From NCBI GenBank assembly GCA_902167325.1, contig LR632930.1, positions 5,766,001 to 5,830,000 on the forward strand: a DNA stretch of 64,000 nucleotides. Reading direction: 5' to 3'. A program made the translations under genes and the position numbers. The stretch is from Chitinophaga pinensis. GTDB lineage: Bacteria > Bacteroidota > Bacteroidia > Chitinophagales > Chitinophagaceae. The notes beneath the pieces were generated by a model that worked only from the letters and a program-made list of their open reading frames with translations, ran no database searches and was not told the DNA's origin. This document shows positions 16,517 to 26,256 of this stretch, piece after piece (positions within the stretch are counted from its first letter, which is position 1; each line of letters starts with the position of its first letter).

Positions 16517-19500
16517 TCGCTTCACACTTTCTGATGATGAAAACAACATTGGAGGTAAATTTCGTCTGATCGATCCGTTCCATGGTGCCGCCGTGGCTTT
16601 CCACGGTCTGGCGCAGGGTATCGGATGAAAAGAAAGATAAGGGATGATTGGCGGTTTTATTGAATCCGAGCAGGCGCGTACTGAACAATTCAGTCAGCTT
16701 TGTGCCGCGGTGTTTCTTTTCCATGGCTGCGTCTCCATCGCGGACGATGATGATGCCACCGGGCCGCAGCTTGTCCATACACCTGCGGATCAGATCTGCC
16801 TGCTGCTCCGGCTGCAGATAGTGCAGTACATCGAGCATCACGTAGGCGTCTTTTTCCGGAATTTCGTATTGTGTGATATCGGCCGCGCGGAACTGTACCT
16901 GCTCGTTACGGATGTAGCTGTGCTGTGCCACGGCAATTTTATCCGCGTCATAATCTACCCCGAGCAAATTGCGGCCCGGTGCTACAAAATGAAGCATATA
17001 ACTCATAAAACCATATCCACAGCCGATGTCCATGATATCTCCTTTTTCCGGCAATATCCGGTGGAAGTCTTCGTAATTGCGCTCCATTTTAGTTTTGATG
17101 CGCATATACCATTCCAGCACGGGGCCTTTGTAAATATACTGATAGATGAGCTGTTCGCGGTAATAGGCCGGAGTTTCGATAGATTCAGCCAGCTGGCGGT
17201 ACGCTTCACGGAAATACCTGCTAACTGATTTAGTGCGGGCGGCATAGCCTTCTCCCCATGCAGGATCTCCATACTTTATGCGCGGGAGGATCTGCATTGT
17301 CATGGTACCGTCTTTCAGCAGAAAATCTCCTTTAGACATGCAATAGGCGGTTCCATGGATCACGGCAGGGATAATATCGAGTTTCAGTTCTTCCGCCAGG
17401 TAAAAAGCACCTTTGTGGAAGCGTTTGATGCTGGTATCCTTCGAGCGCGTGCCTTCGGGGTACACCACAATAGAATAACCATGTGCCACACGATCGCGCA
17501 GATGATCAATACCCTCCTCCGCTCCTTCCGCTACCGGATAGTAATCCGCCATCTTCACCACCTGCCCGAACACCGGGGAATTATACACCCATTGGTTCGT
17601 GAGCAGCACCACATTCGGATGCATGGAGGTGGACATTAGGATATCTAGGAACGACTGATGGTTACTGATAATGACGGCAGGCTTCTTAAAATCTTCCTTC
17701 TCCTCATTCATCGTCACTTTCTTCGTATTCCCCATCACATGAAGTACGCTCCATGTACATTTCGACAGCAGCTTATGATAAATCTTCTTGCCTTTCTCCT
17801 TATTGAACGGATTCCATTTGATAATGATGGTACCAATCAATGTGAGTACCAATGCGCCAAATGCGAAGTAAAAGAAAGAGAACATTGACTTCGACCAGCT
17901 CCACAGCGTCCAGGGCGGACGTTGATTCTTACTAACGCGGTTTGTGATCAGGAAATTGAAGAAGAATGGAATGAGTACCTGCGATGTGACCACCACGCAT
18001 AAAATACCTATCACGGCAATCAGTGCGATGGATTTCAGGGAAGGATGCTGTGCGAAGATGAGTACACCCAGCCCTAATACGGTGGTGATGGCCGAGAAAA
18101 ATATAGATGATTTGAAGGATGGAAGATGTTTGCTGCCGGTTTTATACTCCTGCAACAGCCCATCCATGGTAAAGATGCTGTAATCATCTCCTAAACCGAA
18201 TATGAAGGTGGAAAGGATGATGTTGACGATATTGAATGGTATCCCGAACATCCCCATGATCCCCAATATCCAAACCCAGCTGATGGCCATGGGGATGAAT
18301 GTAATCAGCGCCAGTTCAATACGTCCGTAAGATAGCAGGAGGGCAAAGAAAACAAGTGCCGATGTCATCCAGGCGATTGTATTGAACTCATCGCGGATGA
18401 TTACCGCCAGCCGGTTGGCGGTGTATTGCTTATCAATTACCGCGGTACCGGGTAATACGTCGAGTGCAGCATATACTTCTTCTTTTCGCGAGGGGTCTAC
18501 TTTCAAAATACCTGATAACGAAGCGCTTCCGTTTTGCAGCGTTACAAAGTCGCTGACAGCAGGGAGGTCCATCAGGGGCGAGGTTTCGGGGCTGGTTACG
18601 GAATAATCCTGAGAGATCAGTTCCCGGAACCTGTTGAACGCTTCCGGCTTAAAGCCGTACTTCGCACCTTCCTGTTGTAATGTTGCCATTACAGAAGTTA
18701 TGGTTTCCGGTGTCCAGTAATTCTTCCAGCGGTCGATGCGTTTCTTTTGTTCTGCCTCTGAGAGGAGCAATCCACCGGGACCGCTTGCCTTCTTCAACGC
18801 ACCGCTGGCCAGGAGCCTGTTTAACATTGTATCCGCTGCAGCACGCCTTTCGAGGGCCTCGTTGAGGCTGGTGCCTTCGGAAAGCATGTAAACTGTTTGT
18901 GCGGTATAATCGTTGAGGCGGTTGAGTTGTGCTTCTGCCTCCTTCAGTTTGGCCGGCATGAAGTTCATCTTCATCATATCACTCTCGAAACGGACGCGCT
19001 GAGCTGTGAAGAAGAAAACTACAGTTAGTGCCAGTATCCCGTACACCAGCCATTTATTGCGCTCGGGACGCCAACCTGAAAGGCGGTCGATGATATTATG
19101 CTTAACAGGCACATCCTTCGCTGGGGCTTTGCCCGTAACGATGAAATGCGGGAGAATGATAAGTGAAAACAGTGAGGCCCCTATGAGGCTGAACGCGGCG
19201 AAAAGACCAACGTCCTGCAGCATGGGAGATTTCACGAACTGCAGGCAGAAGAAGCCGCCCACCGTCGTGAAGCTGCCTACCGTCATGGGCATGGCAAGAT
19301 CTTTCAGTACAAGGCGGATATCTGGGAGATGCCGGTAATGATTGAACACGTGGAGGGAATAATTCACTGCCACACCCAGTACCACACAGCCCGCACCCAG
19401 TGCGATCACAGAAATACCACCCTGTATCCACCAAACCATTGCGAGTGAGAACAACGCTCCGAACACTACAGGCATCATCACCAGCAGCGGCGCACGCTTC

Positions 19501-20378
19501 CGCCGGAAAAACACGGCGATCAGCACGATCAGTAACAGTACGGTAATACCCTGTGTGAGCATCGTATCCTGCCTTAGCTGCACGGCATTCCCCACCGCCA
19601 CGGCTGTTGCCCCGAAGTAAGTGATTACTGCAGTTGGATTGGAAGTGGAAACAGAATCAATCAGCAGATCCAGCTGACCGAGGAATTGTTTGTTAGCGTC
19701 CGTTTTATTGGGCCCGTTTTTGGGTGTGATGAGCACCAGGATATTACGCTGATCCTTGCTCATGAGGTAGCCGTCGTAGAGCGTCCAGGCATCATCGGCC
19801 TGGAGCTGCTGCAGCTTCTTCATCCCGATCCAGGTAATACCCAGCGGATCAGCTGCTATGGATTTTTTCAATACCATGCCCGCCGGAGAAATCAGCGTAT
19901 TGTAATTCGATTCCATGGTACCGGCCACACGGGCAGGCAACATCAGAGAATCCAGTTTCTTGTAGTCATTTTCTTCGAGGAACAGTGGCAGGTTGGATTG
20001 TACCCGGCCCAGCAGGCTGAACAGTAGCGTATCTTCCATCTTGCCTGTTACCGCGCTGATGTATTGGCCTGTAGCAGGTTGTTGCAGTCCGGCAGTTAGT
20101 TGCTCTGCGGCGAGGATTAGACTATCAGGATTGGCGTCAGTGGTACTGTCTTTCTGTGAAATGATCACCGCCAGTTTATCGGCGAACTTGGAATTGCGGA
20201 GGAACTGATTGAGGCGGTCGATCTTGGGATCCTGGGGCAGGATACGTGTAATGTCTTCTTCCAGCTTCACTTTTGAGGCAAAGAAGGCGGCTGATAAAAA
20301 AAGGAAAGCCGTAAACAGCCAAAGCAGCCATTTACGGGCGTTAAAGAAATTGTAGATCGATATAAAAAAAGTACCCAT
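16509..20378 (-). CDS. MMPL/RND exporter fused to PlsC-like acyltransferase and SAM methyltransferase
   Basis: 1289 residues with three modules. Residues 1 to about 830 form an RND/MMPL exporter with two six-helix bundles and large external loops; the second half has FGLGDDYSIFTMDGLL. Residues about 870-1060 form a lysophospholipid-acyltransferase-like domain with NHQSFLDIL (HxxxxD, near 905) and VVYPEGTRS. Residues about 1090-1289 form a class I methyltransferase with MDIGCGYGF near 1116. Homologous functions occur as separate genes in other aryl-polyene clusters. The fusion suggests that acyl transfer, methylation and export of the pigment are coupled at the inner membrane. No internal stop or frame change is present. 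Confidence 0.92.
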   Translation of the reverse strand: MGTFFISIYNFFNARKWLLWLFTAFLFLSAAFFASKVKLEEDITRILPQDPKIDRLNQFLRNSKFADKLAVIISQKDSTTDANPDSLILAAEQLTAGLQQPATGQYISAVTGKMEDTLLFSLLGRVQSNLPLFLEENDYKKLDSLMLPARVAGTMESNYNTLISPAGMVLKKSIAADPLGITWIGMKKLQQLQADDAWTLYDGYLMSKDQRNILVLITPKNGPNKTDANKQFLGQLDLLIDSVSTSNPTAVITYFGATAVAVGNAVQLRQDTMLTQGITVLLLIVLIAVFFRRKRAPLLVMMPVVFGALFSLAMVWWIQGGISVIALGAGCVVLGVAVNYSLHVFNHYRHLPDIRLVLKDLAMPMTVGSFTTVGGFFCLQFVKSPMLQDVGLFAAFSLIGASLFSLIILPHFIVTGKAPAKDVPVKHNIIDRLSGWRPERNKWLVYGILALTVVFFFTAQRVRFESDMMKMNFMPAKLKEAEAQLNRLNDYTAQTVYMLSEGTSLNEALERRAAADTMLNRLLASGALKKASGPGGLLLSEAEQKKRIDRWKNYWTPETITSVMATLQQEGAKYGFKPEAFNRFRELISQDYSVTSPETSPLMDLPAVSDFVTLQNGSASLSGILKVDPSRKEEVYAALDVLPGTAVIDKQYTANRLAVIIRDEFNTIAWMTSALVFFALLLSYGRIELALITFIPMAISWVWILGIMGMFGIPFNIVNIILSTFIFGLGDDYSIFTMDGLLQEYKTGSKHLPSFKSSIFFSAITTVLGLGVLIFAQHPSLKSIALIAVIGILCVVVTSQVLIPFFFNFLITNRVSKNQRPPWTLWSWSKSMFSFFYFAFGALVLTLIGTIIIKWNPFNKEKGKKIYHKLLSKCTWSVLHVMGNTKKVTMNEEKEDFKKPAVIISNHQSFLDILMSTSMHPNVVLLTNQWVYNSPVFGQVVKMADYYPVAEGAEEGIDHLRDRVAHGYSIVVYPEGTRSKDTSIKRFHKGAFYLAEELKLDIIPAVIHGTAYCMSKGDFLLKDGTMTMQILPRIKYGDPAWGEGYAARTKSVSRYFREAYRQLAESIETPAYYREQLIYQYIYKGPVLEWYMRIKTKMERNYEDFHRILPEKGDIMDIGCGYGFMSYMLHFVAPGRNLLGVDYDADKIAVAQHSYIRNEQVQFRAADITQYEIPEKDAYVMLDVLHYLQPEQQADLIRRCMDKLRPGGIIIVRDGDAAMEKKHRGTKLTELFSTRLLGFNKTANHPLSFFSSDTLRQTVESHGGTMERIDQTKFTSNVVFIIRKCEANA

Positions 20379-20387
20379 GAATCATTT

Positions 20388-21587
20388 TTAGGTTTGCGCC
20401 GCGGCCCGCTTTCGCCGGAATGCCGATAACGCTGCATAAGTAACGAGTCCTGCTATAAGCCCCGCCACCCCGGCCAGCGTAATACTGCCCGTTATATACT
20501 GAAAAAGATGCTGTTGTACATCTTCGAACGTAATATGTTTGCTGAACATCAGCCAGGTTGTGTCTTCCGGCACAAAAAAGCGCCCCATAAACATACTCCC
20601 CAGCAGGATAAAGGGGATCATAGGAGGGATACTGATATTGGAAGAGATGAGCACCAGGGCTTTATTCAATCTCAGGAAAGCGGCGATCACCACGGCAATG
20701 AGCATTTGAAAGCCCCATACCGGAAAAATCCCCATAAACACGCCAAACCCTACTGAAGCTGCCTTTCTGCTATTGCTTTCCCCGGCCGCCAGCAATTGCT
20801 CCCGCCAGATATACCGCAACCCATCTTTCGAAAAAATGAACCGGAAGAAATTGCGCGGGTGTATATACAGAAACGCGATCGTCACCAATACCGTATTCAG
20901 TACGCTGATCCGGGAAAAATCACGGAACGGCCTGAAATGCGAAACCCTTTCTTCCGCGGGCGGATAATACACACCCACAGGCTCCCACCCTATCCGGATT
21001 CCCTTCCAGCTACTGCGCACCAATACTTCGATCTCAAACTCGTACTTCGTACAGGCAAAGCGCATCCCTTTCATAGCGAAAAGCGGATACAGCCGGTATC
21101 CCGACTGCGTATCCGGCCCTTTCAGCCCGGTTTCCACGTAAAACCAGAAGTTGGAGAACTTATTGGCAAAGGTGTTTTTCCCCGGCATGTTTTCCTGGTG
21201 CAGGTTACGCGCGCCAATGAGTATGGCCGGATCGCTACGATCCGCCCTTTCAAGAAAGGCGATGAGGTCGCTGGCGTAATGCTGTCCGTCTGCATCCATT
21301 GTAATGGCAAAATCGTACCCCTGCTCCGTTGCATACCTGAATCCCCGCCGCAGCGCGATTCCCTTGCCGCGGTTAGGTTGATAAGACAAAACGCTTACCT
21401 GTGGGAATTGCTCCAGCACGGCAGCCGTATGGTCTGTAGATCCGTCGTTCACCACAATTACCTGCTGCGTATACGCCAGTACCTGTTCCAATACGGCCTT
21501 AAGGGTGCCGGCATTGTTGTAGGTGGGTATCAGCACGCAAACATTGCGTTCTCTAAACTGTATGTCGTATGTGCCTTGCTGCTCCAT
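20388..21587 (-). CDS. Family 2 glycosyltransferase with C-terminal DUF2062 membrane domain
   Basis: 399 residues. The GT2 domain (about 8-230) begins VCVLIPTYNNAGTLKAVLEQ and carries VVNDGSTDHT and TMDADGQHY, the nucleotide-sugar/metal DxD-type motif. The C-terminal part from about 265 (AASVGFGVFMGIFPVWGFQ) is a DUF2062 membrane region with several helices. Similar enzymes resemble dolichol-phosphate mannosyltransferases. In pigment clusters they are recurrent but their acceptor is not known. It lies 2 bp from the hotdog gene upstream and 10 bp before the exporter gene. Confidence 0.88.
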   Translation of the reverse strand: MEQQGTYDIQFRERNVCVLIPTYNNAGTLKAVLEQVLAYTQQVIVVNDGSTDHTAAVLEQFPQVSVLSYQPNRGKGIALRRGFRYATEQGYDFAITMDADGQHYASDLIAFLERADRSDPAILIGARNLHQENMPGKNTFANKFSNFWFYVETGLKGPDTQSGYRLYPLFAMKGMRFACTKYEFEIEVLVRSSWKGIRIGWEPVGVYYPPAEERVSHFRPFRDFSRISVLNTVLVTIAFLYIHPRNFFRFIFSKDGLRYIWREQLLAAGESNSRKAASVGFGVFMGIFPVWGFQMLIAVVIAAFLRLNKALVLISSNISIPPMIPFILLGSMFMGRFFVPEDTTWLMFSKHITFEDVQQHLFQYITGSITLAGVAGLIAGLVTYAALSAFRRKRAAAQT

Positions 21588-21589
21588 TA

Positions 21590-21952
21590 TTACTTAAAAC
21601 GTCCCTGAAACTTCAGGAACGTGGTGCCTTCGTGTTTGATGACCGCAGTCGTTTTATAACCACCTTCTTCCTCCGTATAATTGATTTCCACAGTCACCTG
21701 CGGGCTAACGCGGGGGTCGATCATATTGAGGAACTTCATATTGGCCACTTTTTCAACCAGCAGTTTTTTGCCGGTGGCGGCAGACAGCAGCTCCTGAATG
21801 GTTTGCATCTGGCAAACACCCGGTACCACAGGCTGCCCCGGGAAATGGCCTTCAAAAATAGGATGTGCGCCGTTCCACTCAATCTGGGTGTGAACGGATT
21901 GTTCTGCAGGCTGTTCCTGCGAAACGACGGTATAAAATTTTCCTGCTAACAT
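21590..21952 (-). CDS. FabZ-like hotdog protein lacking the usual catalytic Glu
   Basis: 120 residues. GHFPGQPVVPGVCQMQTIQ aligns with the FabZ active-site segment. The histidine of GHFPG is kept, but the position of the catalytic Glu appears to be Gln (QMQ in place of the family's IIE). Either the neighbouring Glu (QEL) substitutes or the protein has another role, such as binding an acyl-ACP. Its start overlaps the preceding stop by one base (TAATG). The likely pathway is polyene chain dehydration. Confidence 0.82.
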   Translation of the reverse strand: MLAGKFYTVVSQEQPAEQSVHTQIEWNGAHPIFEGHFPGQPVVPGVCQMQTIQELLSAATGKKLLVEKVANMKFLNMIDPRVSPQVTVEINYTEEEGGYKTTAVIKHEGTTFLKFQGRFK

Positions 21953-22575
21953 TATTTTTCTACGCGTTGTAATGAAATGTTGAATTTAACGGCATGATGC
22001 CGGATATCGATACTATCCGGCACACCATTATGGTATGCACGGAGCGTGGCTTCCACCACCGGCTTACGGCGCGAGCCATTTTCCACACGCACCAGTTCCG
22101 TACATGCCGCATCAGTGATGTAATAGATCTTCCCTTTCGGCAGGCTGAAGGCGGTATAACGAAGCCCGTTACCGGAATACGTTACTGCGGTTGCGGGATC
22201 GCGGCGCATGAGTACCATATCGAAATCTTTCCGCAGCGTTTTTACCACCGCTTTCCTGTCCATCTTCGGCAGCATGTAATGTTTGATGAAATCCCCGTTT
22301 TTCGTAAACTCGAAATCAAAGAATTTCATTCCCATTTCACTCATAAACAACACCCGCATGCTTCCGTTATCCATAGGCCTGAAATACAACAGGCCTGATA
22401 AATGGTGCTGCAGTACATCGACTTGTGTGCTATACAATAAAGGGGAATCTATCTGCGGCCGAAACCGATGCAGACAGGCTCCTGCATCGCCCTCTGTGCG
22501 CTGCAGCCCTTTGTAGGCTGAGCTGCAGGAAGCGAGCCCCAGCAGCAACAAGCTATTTAACAGCAAACATCTCAT
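21952..22575 (-). CDS. Cluster lipoprotein, DUF3261-like in position
   Basis: 207 residues. The signal peptide ends in a lipobox (LLGLASCSS), so the protein should be lipidated. The mature chain is beta-rich (LLYFRPMDNGSMRVLFMSEMGMKFFDFEF). Aryl-polyene clusters of Gram-negative bacteria often carry a DUF3261 lipoprotein beside LolA and the exporter, and this gene occupies that place, overlapping the LolA-like gene by 23 bp. Assignment to DUF3261 is inference. It may help move the pigment to the outer membrane. Confidence 0.75.
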   Translation of the reverse strand: MRCLLLNSLLLLGLASCSSAYKGLQRTEGDAGACLHRFRPQIDSPLLYSTQVDVLQHHLSGLLYFRPMDNGSMRVLFMSEMGMKFFDFEFTKNGDFIKHYMLPKMDRKAVVKTLRKDFDMVLMRRDPATAVTYSGNGLRYTAFSLPKGKIYYITDAACTELVRVENGSRRKPVVEATLRAYHNGVPDSIDIRHHAVKFNISLQRVEK

Positions 22576-23188
22576 CCGGAATGGCAGTGTTCAGTTCTTT
22601 TTTTGTGAATATCATTTCTGTGCGGTCGCCGGAGGCTTCGTGCATCACAATCTTCGTTACACCCAGATCTTTTTTATCTACCAGCAGCTCGATGGTGGAA
22701 AAGAATTCCTTCATGCTTTTGGCAGTCGGCGTCAGCTGAAGGAGGTATTGCTTATCGCTTTCCTGCACTTTAGCCGTAAAATCCCTGTTGTTCAGCACAT
22801 TCCCCTGTACGCAATCGGCAGTAATACGGCTGATCTGTTCGAACAGTTTGTTACCACCGGTAGAAATGCTTTTATCGGTACGGGAATCCTTTATGCGCAC
22901 GTTCTTCCCATTAATGATCATGAGATAGTATGTGGGCGACTGGTACTCCATCCGCACGCGGTTATCCTTCTTGAACCAGAATTTCCCTTTGCTGGTGATC
23001 TTGTCTGTCAGCAGGCTGAGATGCTTCTCCTGCACGAAATCACTTTTGATCGACTGTGTCTGCTGCGCAGTACGGGCAAATTGCTGTTTAAACTGCTCCA
23101 GGTTGGAAACAGGTTTAAACCCGCTCTGGGCAACAACCTGCAAGGCCAGGCAACAAGCCGCGATCATCATCATCATCCATCTACGCAT
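22553..23188 (-). CDS. LolA-like periplasmic lipoprotein/pigment carrier
   Basis: 211 residues with a signal peptide (to about 20, ALQVVAQ). LolA-family features follow: QTQSIKSDFVQEKHLSLL and GKFWFKKDNRVRMEYQSP, forming the half-barrel that binds lipid chains. LolA carries lipoproteins from the inner to the outer membrane. Cluster-linked copies are thought to carry the aryl-polyene lipid after export by the MMPL protein. It overlaps both neighbouring genes, so expression is coupled. Confidence 0.87.
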   Translation of the reverse strand: MRRWMMMMIAACCLALQVVAQSGFKPVSNLEQFKQQFARTAQQTQSIKSDFVQEKHLSLLTDKITSKGKFWFKKDNRVRMEYQSPTYYLMIINGKNVRIKDSRTDKSISTGGNKLFEQISRITADCVQGNVLNNRDFTAKVQESDKQYLLQLTPTAKSMKEFFSTIELLVDKKDLGVTKIVMHEASGDRTEMIFTKKELNTAIPDEMFAVK

Positions 23189-23954
23189 AAGCCGGAATAT
23201 TTAATAGTTCATCTAATCGCCTGATGGCGAACCCATCTCTTCTTAACTGTTTGATCAGGGCGGGTAAAATCCGCACTGTAGCCGCACAGGTATCGTGGAA
23301 AAGGAAAATGTCTCCTGCTTCAATTTTCTTTGTGACACGCTCGAACAGTTTGTCTTCGTCTGTGATCACAGTGTCGAACGAGCGGATGCTCCAACCCACG
23401 GCAATGAGTTTACTTTTCCTGATTGCACGGGCGAGCATTGGATTGGTAACACCATACGGGGGACGAAACAATTTTGGCTGCAGGCCAGTTGTGGATTTAA
23501 TAGCCTCATTTGCTTTCGCCAGATCGGTACGCATAGCTGAAGAATGCTGCAGGTCAAACATCGGGCTGTGGGAAAAACTATGGTTACCCACCAGGTGCCC
23601 TTCCGCTGTGATCCTTTTCATGATGCCAGGCTCCTGTTCCACGCGGTGGCCAATGCAAAAAAAAGCGGCCTTCACGTTGAACTGTGCGAGGATATCGAGG
23701 ATCTGTGGGGTAAAGGATGTAACCGGCCCGTCGTCGAAAGTGAGCGAAACTGATTTATCAGTGCTCTTCCCTTTGCTGTGGGTGCGTACGAAGTAATTAG
23801 ACCGTACATTGACAGCGCCCCATGCCGCGAAGCCGGTTGCTGCAATTACAGGTAATAGCACCATCCAGAGAGGCGTTGCTTCCCATCCGCCATGTGTGGC
23901 AATGATGACGCCAACGGCTGCCACTGCAGCTGCTATGACCCAAAACCTCAGCAT
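23181..23954 (-). CDS. NodB-type polysaccharide deacetylase-like protein, membrane-anchored
   Basis: 257 residues from the ATG at 23954. The longer open frame upstream only shadows the preceding gene, while this ATG overlaps its stop. Two N-terminal hydrophobic segments are followed by a NodB domain: SLTFDDGPVTSF holds the Asp pair, GNHSFSHSP the HxxxH metal ligands, and RPPYGVTN the next motif. The metal site looks intact, so it probably hydrolyses an N- or O-acyl group on a substrate facing the periplasm. The substrate is unknown. Confidence 0.86.
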   Translation of the reverse strand: MLRFWVIAAAVAAVGVIIATHGGWEATPLWMVLLPVIAATGFAAWGAVNVRSNYFVRTHSKGKSTDKSVSLTFDDGPVTSFTPQILDILAQFNVKAAFFCIGHRVEQEPGIMKRITAEGHLVGNHSFSHSPMFDLQHSSAMRTDLAKANEAIKSTTGLQPKLFRPPYGVTNPMLARAIRKSKLIAVGWSIRSFDTVITDEDKLFERVTKKIEAGDIFLFHDTCAATVRILPALIKQLRRDGFAIRRLDELLNIPAYA

Positions 23955-24997
23955 TTCTCCAATAAAATAAGTGAGTGATGTTTTGCGTGATGATGGTTCC
24001 AGATAAGGATACGTTCCGGTTGCACCGGAGGCAGGCCTTTCACCATGGCTTCTTCCGGAATACTTCCACGCTGCAGGCTTCCGGCAGCCAGCCATACGCC
24101 AAAAGCAGCGGCAGTAGGATACTCTCCGCAGAAATGCTTGAATGCGGCTACCGGGGTATCATTAAACAGGGATTGTTCCACTGTTTCGTAATATCGGTCG
24201 TTTGCGGTATCTCCATTGCGCCCGGTGAGCAGAAGGCTCACATCGGCAGGCTGCAGACCGTTGCGCTGAAGGAATATACGGATGTGTTCCGTTGTTTCTT
24301 CTTCACTGGCAGGCCGGTACAGCATTTCCACAGCAGTCAGCTGCGCGATGGAATGCTCCCCTTTACCGGCTGACAGTACAAAAAACGCAGCTCCCTCCCC
24401 TGCCATGGTGCCCTGCGATTGTGAACGGAGCAGCCCGGAGGTATGGGCGTTTTTATATAGTCCGAAGCGGCGTAATACTGTATGCGAAAAATCTGTGATC
24501 TCATCAGTAGCACCAGCGAGGATGTTTCGTGAAGGATCTTCCGCCAGCAGTAGCAAACTATCCTGCAGGGCGTTTTCCAAGGAGAAAGCGCCGTGTACAA
24601 AAGTATTGTTGTAAGCATGGCAGCCCAGCAGCAGGGCAATTTGCCCGGCCACGGTGTTGTGCGTACTTTGAATGAATGCGGTGGGGGTAAGCATGTCTTC
24701 CTGCTGGCTTACCAGCTTCTGAAGGAACACGCCTGTATCGGCAAGGCATCCGTAAGCGGTGCCCATGATGATGGCATCGGGATTTTTGATCCCGGCGTTT
24801 TCCAGGCTCATATGTGAAGCGGCTACGCCCATTTTGATGGCACGGCCCATCCGGCGGATCTGTTTGATATCGATCCACTGTTTATAATCCGGGTCGGCCA
24901 CGGGCAGGCGGTCTCCTTCGTAATTCCGGACCTCGCCCGGAAAAACGTTGCTATCCTGTGCGGATACACACCCTGCTCCTTGTATGAATGCTTTCAT
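23948..24997 (-). CDS. Ketosynthase-like protein without the catalytic Cys (chain-length-factor type)
   Basis: 349 residues, shorter than a normal KS (about 400). The N-terminal thiolase-fold half is recognisable (IMGTAYGCLADTGVFL), but where an active KS has TACSSG this protein reads HGAFSL, so the nucleophilic Cys is absent. The C-terminal His motifs are also not recognisable. Proteins of this kind pair with an active KS, as chain-length factors do in type II polyketide systems. The next gene upstream encodes an intact KS, the natural partner. Confidence 0.8.
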   Translation of the reverse strand: MKAFIQGAGCVSAQDSNVFPGEVRNYEGDRLPVADPDYKQWIDIKQIRRMGRAIKMGVAASHMSLENAGIKNPDAIIMGTAYGCLADTGVFLQKLVSQQEDMLTPTAFIQSTHNTVAGQIALLLGCHAYNNTFVHGAFSLENALQDSLLLLAEDPSRNILAGATDEITDFSHTVLRRFGLYKNAHTSGLLRSQSQGTMAGEGAAFFVLSAGKGEHSIAQLTAVEMLYRPASEEETTEHIRIFLQRNGLQPADVSLLLTGRNGDTANDRYYETVEQSLFNDTPVAAFKHFCGEYPTAAAFGVWLAAGSLQRGSIPEEAMVKGLPPVQPERILIWNHHHAKHHSLILLEKC

Positions 24998-25059
24998 CCG
25001 TTATTTCTTACATTGACATTTTTGCCGGATTGAACTCCGCATATGCTCCGTTTCATGTG

Positions 25060-26256
25060 TTATTCCTTTGAAAAAACCAGGCTGGAACAATTACCGCCGA
25101 ACCCGAAGGAGTTAGACATCACATTGCGCAGATGGTTGCCCCGTGAAAATGCAGTAACCGGCGAAAAGGCCAGTTCATGCATCTGAACAGAGAAGTTGGC
25201 GTTGGGATAAATGATGCCGTCGCGGAGGGCCAGCGCGGAAAATACCGCTTCTATACCACCGCTGGCTCCCAGTGTGTGCCCGGTGAAGCTCTTGGTAGAG
25301 CTTGCAGGAGGCACCCCACCAGTGAACAATCTTGAAATGGCCAGGCCTTCCGAGCTGTCATTATTCTGCGTTCCGGTACCATGCAGGTTGATGTAACCGA
25401 TATCTTCAGGTTGCAATCCGCCCATTTCCAGTGCGCCTTTCATAGCCATAAAATTCCCAATCCCGTCTGGCGATGAAGCCGTCTGATGATAGGCATCGTT
25501 GGCATTGGCAAATCCGGAAAGGCGGCACCATGGTTTGATTCCCTTCGCAACAGCATCTGATACCAGTACAACATAACCGGCGCCTTCGCCCAGGTTCAGT
25601 CCTGTACGGGTATCATCGAATGGGCGGCATTGCTGCTGATCGAGGATCATGAGGGTGTTGAAACCATTGAGCGTAAAACGCGTCAGAGCATCGGTTCCTC
25701 CGGCAATCACCACATCCAGCATCCCTGCACGGATCATCCGGGCACCATACATGAGCGCATTCGCGCCTGATGAGCAGGCCGTGCTGATGGTGGACACGTG
25801 ATGACGCACCCCCATGGCATCGGCCACCAGTTCAGTTACCGCGCCACACTCATGATGTACTACCTGCCGCAGCTTTCCTTTGGAAGCGTCCGTCAGGAAG
25901 GCTTCCATGAATTCCTCGGTTTTATCCATCCCCCCAACTGTATTGGCAGAAACGAAGCCTGTACGGTACTGCCGGATGTCTCCCAAACCAGATGCTTCCC
26001 AGGCTTCCTGCGCCGCAATGCGGCTAAGGAGGGCCGTGCGGCTCCAATGTGCGGGCATTCCGGCGATAGCCGCCAGTTCATCGTTACCGGCTTTCACTTC
26101 CACCACTGGAAATGTTTGCGCATGCGCAGAATGCAGGTGCTGCATATACGCCATGCCCGGCTGCATCGCTTCAAAAGAAGCCACGCATGCACCCAGGTTC
26201 CGGCCGATGCCGGAGATGACGCCACCGCCTGCTATCCATACGCTACCCGTCATCAT
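25060..26256 (-). CDS. Beta-ketoacyl-ACP synthase (FabF-like), catalytically complete
   Basis: 398 residues. The catalytic triad is visible: Cys161 in TISTACSSGANAL, His in INLHGTGTQNNDSSE and His in KSFTGHTLGASGG. It should extend acyl-ACP by decarboxylative condensation. It starts inside the ACP stop codon (ATGATG/TGA overlap) and is followed 62 bp later by the Cys-less KS-like gene, an arrangement like a KS/chain-length-factor pair. It is one of three complete KS enzymes in the cluster. Confidence 0.93.
   Translation of the reverse strand: MMTGSVWIAGGGVISGIGRNLGACVASFEAMQPGMAYMQHLHSAHAQTFPVVEVKAGNDELAAIAGMPAHWSRTALLSRIAAQEAWEASGLGDIRQYRTGFVSANTVGGMDKTEEFMEAFLTDASKGKLRQVVHHECGAVTELVADAMGVRHHVSTISTACSSGANALMYGARMIRAGMLDVVIAGGTDALTRFTLNGFNTLMILDQQQCRPFDDTRTGLNLGEGAGYVVLVSDAVAKGIKPWCRLSGFANANDAYHQTASSPDGIGNFMAMKGALEMGGLQPEDIGYINLHGTGTQNNDSSEGLAISRLFTGGVPPASSTKSFTGHTLGASGGIEAVFSALALRDGIIYPNANFSVQMHELAFSPVTAFSRGNHLRNVMSNSFGFGGNCSSLVFSKE

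Noticed and set aside
23955..24095. N-terminal extension of the deacetylase-like protein
   Set aside because: The extra 47 codons overlap the KS-like gene and lack features; the ATG at 23954 overlaps that gene's stop as in the rest of the cluster.
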